64,000 bases of DNA from Alitta virens (taxonomy: Eukaryota > Annelida > Polychaeta > Phyllodocida > Nereididae): assembly GCA_932294295.1 (NCBI GenBank), contig OW028580.1, forward strand, positions 13,545,374 through 13,609,373, read 5' to 3'. Below the pieces are notes generated by a model that was not told the DNA's origin, made no database searches, and saw only the letters and a program-made list of their open reading frames with translations. The translations under genes were made by a program, and so were the position numbers. This document shows positions 58,736-64,000 of this stretch, one piece after another (the first letter of the stretch is position 1; each line of letters begins with the position of its first letter).

Positions 58736-60115
58736 ATGGCATCAGGTGAAAAGGTTCTGGAATCAACAGAGTTAGCCTATGATGACACTCTTAATTTGTT
58801 CAGTCTACCTCTCAGCAACCTAGGAGTGACTGACATTAAATATTTAACTCACAAGCCGATTAATCAATTTTCATCAGAGGGAGATGTGAAATTTCATGTG
58901 CCTGGAGCCGGCACAGCATACATTGACATGTCAAGTGTCTACATAAAGACTAGAGTCCGGATTGCTACTGACAGAGGCTCACCCATCCCTGAAAGGGGGG
59001 CTGGAAAGAAAAAAAATGATGATGATGATGATGCCCAAGACAATGATGACTCTGAAGGAGACTGGAGTGTAGGTGTTGTAAATAACCTGGCTCATGCTCT
59101 CTGGGATCAAGTGGAAGTAAGACTAAATGACAGAGTAGTCACAGGCGGACAGACGGGTTACAGTTACAAGGCGATAATAAATACACTGCTAGGAGAGGGG
59201 GATCTAAATGATGCTCAACTGGAATGCTCTTTGTTCGAGAAGGACACCGCGAGATGTATGGAGGATGTGAGCCTGGTGTCAGGAACCAATAAGGGATTTA
59301 AAAAGCGGGCCTCACTCATGAGTGGTAGCAAAACTGTTGAGCTAATGTGCAAAGTGGATGTCGATGTCTTTAAAGTGAATAAGTTACTTTTAAATGGGGT
59401 AACCATGGACATGACTCTTACACCCACTTCCAGCAGCTTCAGACTACTGAGCTCAAACGTCAACAAGAGAGACTATGTACTGGAAATTAAGGACATTACA
59501 CTTATTCTGAAACATGTGACACCATCAAATCTAGTATTACTGGGACATCAAAAAGTCATGGAAGAAGAAATCTCTCTAGCCAAGTATTTCTACAAGAAAG
59601 AAGATTTACGAAAATTTAATTTGGCCAAGGACACCTCTTCGTATTACATAGAAGATGCATACAATGGTCGCATACCGAGTAAGATTGTGATGGGTTTTGT
59701 GTCAGGAGAATCGATGAGTGGCAGCCTGGGCAAGAATCCTTACAATTTCAGGCACTATGATGTCACCTATATCAATGTGAGTTTGTCTGGTATGCCAGTG
59801 CCCACTGGCCCACTAAGTATCGACTTTGCAGAGGACAAGTACATACACTGCTATTCGGAGCTTTACAGGAGAAAGCCTAATTTCAGCAACGAAGCTAGGA
59901 TCACCAGAGAGGAATACAAAGACGGTTACAGTTTATTTGTCATAGACTTGGCTCCTCAAAACTATGAAGACTTTTATCCGGTGACAAGAGACGGGTGTGT
60001 GAGAATAGAACTCCGATTTAAGTCACCACTACCCGAATCAGCTGTCATGATCACCAAAGTGACATATCCAGGCCTATTTCAGATTGACTACGCTAGAAAC
60101 ATCTATCTGACATGA
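58736..60115 (+). CDS. Polinton major capsid protein (double jelly roll)
   Basis: 459 aa, close to the usual Polinton MCP length. The start is preceded by a (CAA)n/(CAG)n stretch. Recognisable parts are LGVTDIKYLTHKPINQFS near residue 30, IDMSSVYIKTRVRI near 63, the HALWDQVEVRLNDRVVT strand pair near 124, and the second barrel from NNVKLVGK-type strands to the C-terminal LRFKSPLPESAVM and YPGLFQIDYAR. This is the lattice subunit of the viral-type capsid. A poly-Asp insert (KKKNDDDDDAQDNDD) lies in the first-barrel loop. The frame is intact and overlaps the protease start by ATGA. Confidence 0.9.
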   Translation: MASGEKVLESTELAYDDTLNLFSLPLSNLGVTDIKYLTHKPINQFSSEGDVKFHVPGAGTAYIDMSSVYIKTRVRIATDRGSPIPERGAGKKKNDDDDDAQDNDDSEGDWSVGVVNNLAHALWDQVEVRLNDRVVTGGQTGYSYKAIINTLLGEGDLNDAQLECSLFEKDTARCMEDVSLVSGTNKGFKKRASLMSGSKTVELMCKVDVDVFKVNKLLLNGVTMDMTLTPTSSSFRLLSSNVNKRDYVLEIKDITLILKHVTPSNLVLLGHQKVMEEEISLAKYFYKKEDLRKFNLAKDTSSYYIEDAYNGRIPSKIVMGFVSGESMSGSLGKNPYNFRHYDVTYINVSLSGMPVPTGPLSIDFAEDKYIHCYSELYRRKPNFSNEARITREEYKDGYSLFVIDLAPQNYEDFYPVTRDGCVRIELRFKSPLPESAVMITKVTYPGLFQIDYARNIYLT

Positions 60116-60639
60116 ACACTGATCAAATATATGAAATGCTGTGGAATGACGCTACTGTATCGTCATACGTGATGGCTGTAATACCATGCAACGCTCTGAA
60201 ATACATCTCAGCCCCTGCAGTGAAGAGCTGTTACATCGTGAATTGCAATGCAAACTCGTACTTACGCGGTGACGTCGGACATTGGATTTTCCTGGGCGTC
60301 CATTCCGCTGATGTTGACGTGGACGTCGGAGTAGAAGTCGAAGTAGAAGTCGAAGTCGAAGTCGAAGTTGGCGCTCGGGTGGACCTGGGCTCGAGTTTAG
60401 AAGTTTTCGATCCTCGTGGAGAGAGTGTCTACAACGAAGAAATATGCATGTTTATGAGACAATTCGATAGCTGTTCATACAATTACCAGTACCTTTCTAA
60501 GGTTAATTGCGGTTTTTACACTCTAGTGTACTCCTATTATCGTTGTAGGGCCTTTAACCCCGCCAGTGTTTTAAATATAATGAAGGGAATTGGCGATGTG
60601 AAAGAACATTGTCTGATGCTATACGGCAGACAGACTTGA
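60112..60639 (+). CDS. Polinton cysteine protease (adenovirus type)
   Basis: 175 aa. The layout is that of Ulp1/adenain-like maturation proteases: His in VGHWIFL (about residue 57), acidic residue in LEVFDPRG (about 101) and nucleophile Cys in KVNCGFYTLVY (about 132). Between His and Asp lies a Val-Glu/Asp repeat (about 67-85) encoded by a GTCGAAGTAGAA microsatellite, close to the active site. It cleaves capsid precursors in related viruses. It overlaps the MCP by 4 nt (ATGA). Confidence 0.85.
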   Translation: MNTDQIYEMLWNDATVSSYVMAVIPCNALKYISAPAVKSCYIVNCNANSYLRGDVGHWIFLGVHSADVDVDVGVEVEVEVEVEVEVGARVDLGSSLEVFDPRGESVYNEEICMFMRQFDSCSYNYQYLSKVNCGFYTLVYSYYRCRAFNPASVLNIMKGIGDVKEHCLMLYGRQT

Positions 60640-60705
60640 GTAATTTTCTTCTTATTTTTAATTAATTATACAGGATGAGTAAACCATAAATATGTAGAAA
60701 TTTGA

Positions 60706-60711
60706 AATAAA
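60706..60711 (+). terminator. Poly(A) signal after the capsid-protease gene block
   Basis: AATAAA 67 bases after the protease stop, followed by AATGTGATATACAAGG. It may serve the whole rightward block. Confidence 0.5.
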
Positions 60712-61344
60712 ATGTGATATACAAGGATAACTGTAATAAGATGGATATGAATGAATGAATGATTATTTAGAGATATTTAATAAATGTAATATACACGGAA
60801 TTAATGTAACCTGCAGATGTAACATTTGGTTATATTTAACTAGCTACGTGTGTAATATTAATTGTATTGTAGTTATTCGAATTGACTATTTCGATATATT
60901 TAATAAATGTAAAATACTCGGAATTAAGGTAATCCGTGTATATACAATTTTGTTGTAATAGTAATATTAATTGTATTGTATAGCATTGTATTTCGTTGTA
61001 TTGCGTTACTAAGTATAATAAAAGGTGGTATACACAGAAAATGGACTTTTTCGTAATTCAATATCCCAGCCTTATTGTATTACGGTATTAAAATAGTTAT
61101 AAGTACTGGAGCGTGACGGATAACTGACTGCAGGTAGCCCAGCGCGGAGAGCAGAGCGCTGGGCGCTGAGCGCTGAGAGCTGAGAGCCACGTGTCAATTC
61201 TTAATAGTCACTCGGGGCTGTCTAATAAGTACACCAATACAATGTCATTACAGTGGTTAAAACTATTTCACTTACCTTTTATTTTTTACTGCGAAATGAC
61301 AGCCGACGAGTTGATATCCAGCAGAGAGTAACCGGTAGACAGTA

Positions 61345-61400
61345 GTTGGTAGAGTGTAGAGTAGAGTAGAGTAGAGTAGAGTAGAGTAGAGTAGAGTAGA
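61345..61400. repeat. AGAGT pentanucleotide microsatellite
   Basis: About 10 tandem GTAGA/AGAGT units near the expected right end of the Polinton. Confidence 0.95.
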
Positions 61401-61973
61401 GCTGAGATCCTGAAGACGGCGCGATTGAAGTATTTTTCGTGTAAAGAGCACAAGGCCAAGTGATGGAGATGCTCCAGTCTTCATGCTTTTTTATACTACT
61501 TATTTTGCCTCAGGCAATCTCAGTGGGAGCCGAGGAGGGGGGGAAGAGAGGGGGGAAACTTGTTGGCATCAGGGGGGAGCACTTTTTTAGTAATGGTCAC
61601 TTGTGCCGTCCATGAGCTTGACCTCAAAGGTCACATATGCTGGGTCTTGTGTGACTGCATGTACTGTCAGCCTCTACCAGTGGCCCTCACCGATTGAGTA
61701 TTAGTGAGATTTCATCAGTCAGCTGTAAACGCATGTGCTTAATTGGCATAATTGCTGTACAATTGCATGCCTCATCTAATGACTCAAGCATTTTGACTCT
61801 GCCCCACCCCCAGCACCCCCACCTATTAGCCCTCATCATTGTAATGCATTATAAAAGTCTATTGTTCACACCAAGCGGTTAAACAAATCTCACATAATTC
61901 TCAACTTTAAAACATGCATTAACCGGGTGATGTAACGAGACAATGACTTTAATAGCATGCAAACACTAATCTC

Positions 61974-62200
61974 TTGTTGCAATTTACTGATTTAGGCAAA
62001 AACGGCCAAAAATTAGTAATATTCTCTTTTTAAATGAGAATCATGGAATAAGTACTTTCATTATTCAGGAGATACTTTAAGAGCAATTGTTGCAATTTAC
62101 TGATTTAGGCAAAAACGGCCAAAAATTAGTAATATTCTCTTTTTAAATGAGAATCATTGGAATAAGTACTTTCATTATGCAGGAGATACTTTAAGAGCAA
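61974..62200. repeat. Tandem duplication, 113-bp unit, two copies
   Basis: TTGTTGCAATTTACTGATTTAGG begins at 61974 and again at 62087. The two units differ at three or four positions (ATGG/ATTGG, TTATTC/TTATGC). Confidence 0.95.
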
Positions 62201-62857
62201 TGAGAAATTCCAGCTACTGTTTTCATAGTGAAATTCTGCCCTGGTGTTAAGCGAGCACACATTTTGCTAAGACAGAAGTTTTGTGGGCAATTTATCTTTA
62301 ATTATTTCTCTTGAGGCCATTTAGTTTTTAAATGTAAATGTAAATTTCGAAAATGTTAAATTTATAAGAATTAATAGACTCAATTACAAATGGCCTATAA
62401 TTCAGCATAATACTATTTCCATGCCTCTGAATTTCATGAGTATCTTTAATGAGTCTTTCAATTTAAATTTTTTCCATTCAAAGTATATTAACAAAATGTG
62501 AGGCTTTATGAGAACTACAGGAATCAATGGCAATGCTCCATAATTCGGTATACGGAGATAATTCACTGTTTGCTGACATTTATTGAAACAATTGGTTTTA
62601 TAATATTCATTTGTTCTGATACAAAACAACAGTAGCGCACTATATGTGTGAATATAACTCTCAGTTTGAATAGATTATACCCTATCTATTGTCTTAGGAC
62701 TGGCCTGGAATTGGGGGTCTTTTGTTGTGTTATGTAATCACAGACTTTACCCCCCTCTGTGCTGGGGTGTTTTGCAAGTGCAAGGGCTCATACAGCACTG
62801 ATATTTTGGAGAAGCAAGACGTTTTTGAGATTGACCACTGAAAAAAGAAAAGGAAAA

Positions 62858-63583
62858 ATGCTTTGGATCTTTCTGTTTTTGGCTCTGGGGATGCGTCCCA
62901 CGGATGCCTGGATTTGCGGGAATGATGCACAGTGCAGATGCACCTCATCGGGCGAAGTTATGTGCACAGCGATCACCACGACCCCGTACTTCGATGACGA
63001 ATACAGACAAGGAAAGAGACTGACAATCGAGGCAAACTCAGACTTCAGAGTGACGAGTCTCTCGGAAACGTACGGCTTTGATCGGGTCCTAATCTTGGCT
63101 GTCAAGAAAGAACAATGTGAGCTGATCGCTATGGAATTCCCCGATATAGTGTGCATTAGGTCATCAACATCCAACAGCCCCCCTTCGCCTTTTGACGGCC
63201 GCTTCGCTACACCGAGCACGGCCACTTCAAGGTACCCGATGAGAGGCAGCAGCGTAGACAGCCGAGGCACGGATGAGCACAAGCAGAGGGCTGCAGTAGC
63301 GTCAGCGCAGCTCCTGAACGGCATGTTAGCATGGACAGTGGCTTCTGGGCTAATAGGGGCCATTTTGACAGCGTGCATTTTGGTAAGTTTAGTTAATCTC
63401 CATGCCCGCATTAACACCCATGCACGCTGCAATGACCCCCCTATGTTCGCCGTAAGCTGCTGTTTAAAATGCATGGCAGTTTTCTTGTGCCCATTCCATT
63501 TTTGTGCCAAAATCTGCAAATGCACTGGCTGCTGCTTGCACACACTGGAGCAGGGTGTGAGAGGTTCTTCGACGACATTCTGA
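62858..63583 (+). CDS. Type I membrane protein with Cys-rich tail, unknown
   Basis: The frame is open from 62759, but the ATG at 62858 begins a clear signal peptide (MLWIFLFLALGMRPTDAW), so I choose it: 241 aa. The outside part has an N-terminal Cys cluster (CGNDAQCRCTSSGEVMC), a beta-rich region and a Ser/Thr/Pro-rich stalk (about 105-150). A membrane helix follows at about 170-195 (MLAWTVASGLIGAILTACIL). The inside tail carries about 14 Cys (SCCLKCMAVFLCPFHFCAKI and CKCTGCC), suitable for palmitoylation or metal binding. It is intronless and GC-richer than its surroundings. I do not recognise the family. It lies beyond the Polinton and is probably a host gene. Confidence 0.65.
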   Translation: MLWIFLFLALGMRPTDAWICGNDAQCRCTSSGEVMCTAITTTPYFDDEYRQGKRLTIEANSDFRVTSLSETYGFDRVLILAVKKEQCELIAMEFPDIVCIRSSTSNSPPSPFDGRFATPSTATSRYPMRGSSVDSRGTDEHKQRAAVASAQLLNGMLAWTVASGLIGAILTACILVSLVNLHARINTHARCNDPPMFAVSCCLKCMAVFLCPFHFCAKICKCTGCCLHTLEQGVRGSSTTF

Positions 63584-64000
63584 ACATAACGAGGTGGGTT
63601 ACCTGATCCCTGTAAATTAACTCTACTCAGCCATACCACTTTTAAAAGTACACCGTAAATTCACTAGAAGTGTAAAAAAATTTGTGCAGAAATTGCTTAT
63701 TACTAGTATTCTTTTCAATAGAGAAGTGTTCAGGTAGATTGAGACTCATTTTCTTTAATGACACAACTTGTACTGTAGGTGTCATCTGTCAGTACAGGGT
63801 AAATTCACTAGAGTCAGCTAATTATCTAGTGATGCTCCCTTCACTATTGATGGCAGTCCACTCCTGTCATGCAGCCGTACATGTAAGAAATCAGTAGTTT
63901 ATCTTTTCCTATAATGCATTCTCCATAGTAGCCTTGACAACCCTGACCTGTTAACTGGGCAAAATACAAGCACAACCCAAGTGCAACATGACACAGTGAC
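63584..64000. other. Right edge of the window
   Basis: Contains two similar short segments, GTACACCGTAAATTCACTAGAAGTG (63650) and GTACAGGGTAAATTCACTAGAGTC (63792). No gene and no clear poly(A) signal. Confidence 0.4.

Larger units (their letters stand above)
44814..60711. mobile_element. Polinton/Maverick element (core)
   Basis: The span from the first to the last gene that belongs to a Polinton. Diagnostic content is protein-primed PolB, packaging ATPase, retroviral-type integrase, double-jelly-roll major capsid protein and adenovirus-type protease. All main reading frames are open, so the copy looks young. The minus-strand pair (PolB and the five-exon gene) sits between plus-strand genes. 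True ends must lie outside these coordinates: the left before 44.8 kb and the right probably between 60.7 and about 61.5 kb. Neither terminal inverted repeats nor a 6-bp target duplication could be recognised. Confidence 0.93.
60712..62757. other. Right flank of the Polinton and gap
   Basis: Contains two related AT-rich segments at 60765-60800 and 60893-60930 (GATATTTAATAAATGTAA with ACGGAATTAATGTAA / CTCGGAATTAAGGTAA), a GC-rich stretch with GAGCGCTGGGCGCTGAGC (61140-61190) that is self-similar, an AGAGT pentanucleotide run (61345-61400), a polypurine stretch near 61530, and a 113-bp tandem duplication (61974-62200). The GC-rich part or pentanucleotide run could be inside the right terminal repeat, as Polinton ends often hold tandem repeats. 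Confidence 0.4.

Noticed and set aside
46790..61210. Possible terminal inverted repeat: ATTAAGAAT ... TTGACACGT on the left against the reverse complement of 61190-61210
   Set aside because: The match is two 9-base blocks with different spacing and no similarity on either side; it would also leave two Polinton genes outside.
62788..63639. 283-aa minus-strand frame
   Set aside because: Antisense to the membrane-protein gene, which has a signal peptide and membrane helix; the antisense frame has neither.

Overview
This is a stretch of animal nuclear genome, not microbial. It is AT-rich, its host genes are split by GT-AG introns, and it holds tRNA-derived SINEs, MITE-like palindromes, a LINE 3' end, an LTR-like block and a satellite array. 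The host genes (a penta-EF-hand calpain and an MS4A/CD20-like four-pass protein) and the repeat style suggest a marine invertebrate, perhaps an echinoderm, hemichordate or lancelet. I cannot fix the species from sequence alone.

Layout. 1-10.2 kb: a satellite of about 14.4 head-to-tail copies of a 706-bp unit, with a duplicated four-unit block. Each unit contains an inverted tRNA-derived SINE relic. 10.2-15.3 kb: non-coding, with two SINEs and decayed repeats. 15.3-20 kb (minus): an MS4A-like gene with a Gln-rich N-terminus and a TAG stop in the frame expected for the second membrane helix. 20.9-22.15 kb (plus): a decayed DNA-transposon protein gene with one frameshift, cut off by an LTR-like block. 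22.7-25.2 kb: repeats, including a long inverted repeat. 25.26-43.74 kb (minus): a calpain gene of 20 coding exons whose phases all agree, giving 2025 nt (674 aa), with Cys73, His236 and Asn260 as the catalytic triad.

44.8-60.7 kb: a Polinton/Maverick element with apparently intact genes. Left to right it carries a small membrane protein (+), a 341-aa protein with two PC4-like segments (+), protein-primed DNA polymerase B (-), a five-exon acidic protein (-), an FtsK/HerA-type packaging ATPase (+), two accessory proteins (+), a retroviral-type integrase with chromodomain (+), a single-jelly-roll minor capsid candidate (+), a small basic protein (+), the double-jelly-roll major capsid protein (+) and an adenovirus-type cysteine protease (+). 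Together these cover replication, integration, packaging, capsid building and capsid maturation. The rightward genes touch or overlap as in a virus. I could not find the terminal inverted repeats, so the ends of the element are open.

60.7-64 kb: non-coding sequence, then an intronless reading frame for a secreted or type I membrane protein with a Cys-rich tail.

The most unusual points are the Polinton with its spliced minus-strand gene (phase-compatible with a hidden 5' acceptor in front of PolB), simple-sequence tracts inside six of its proteins, the SINE-bearing satellite, and several new-looking palindromic MITE families in the introns of the host genes.
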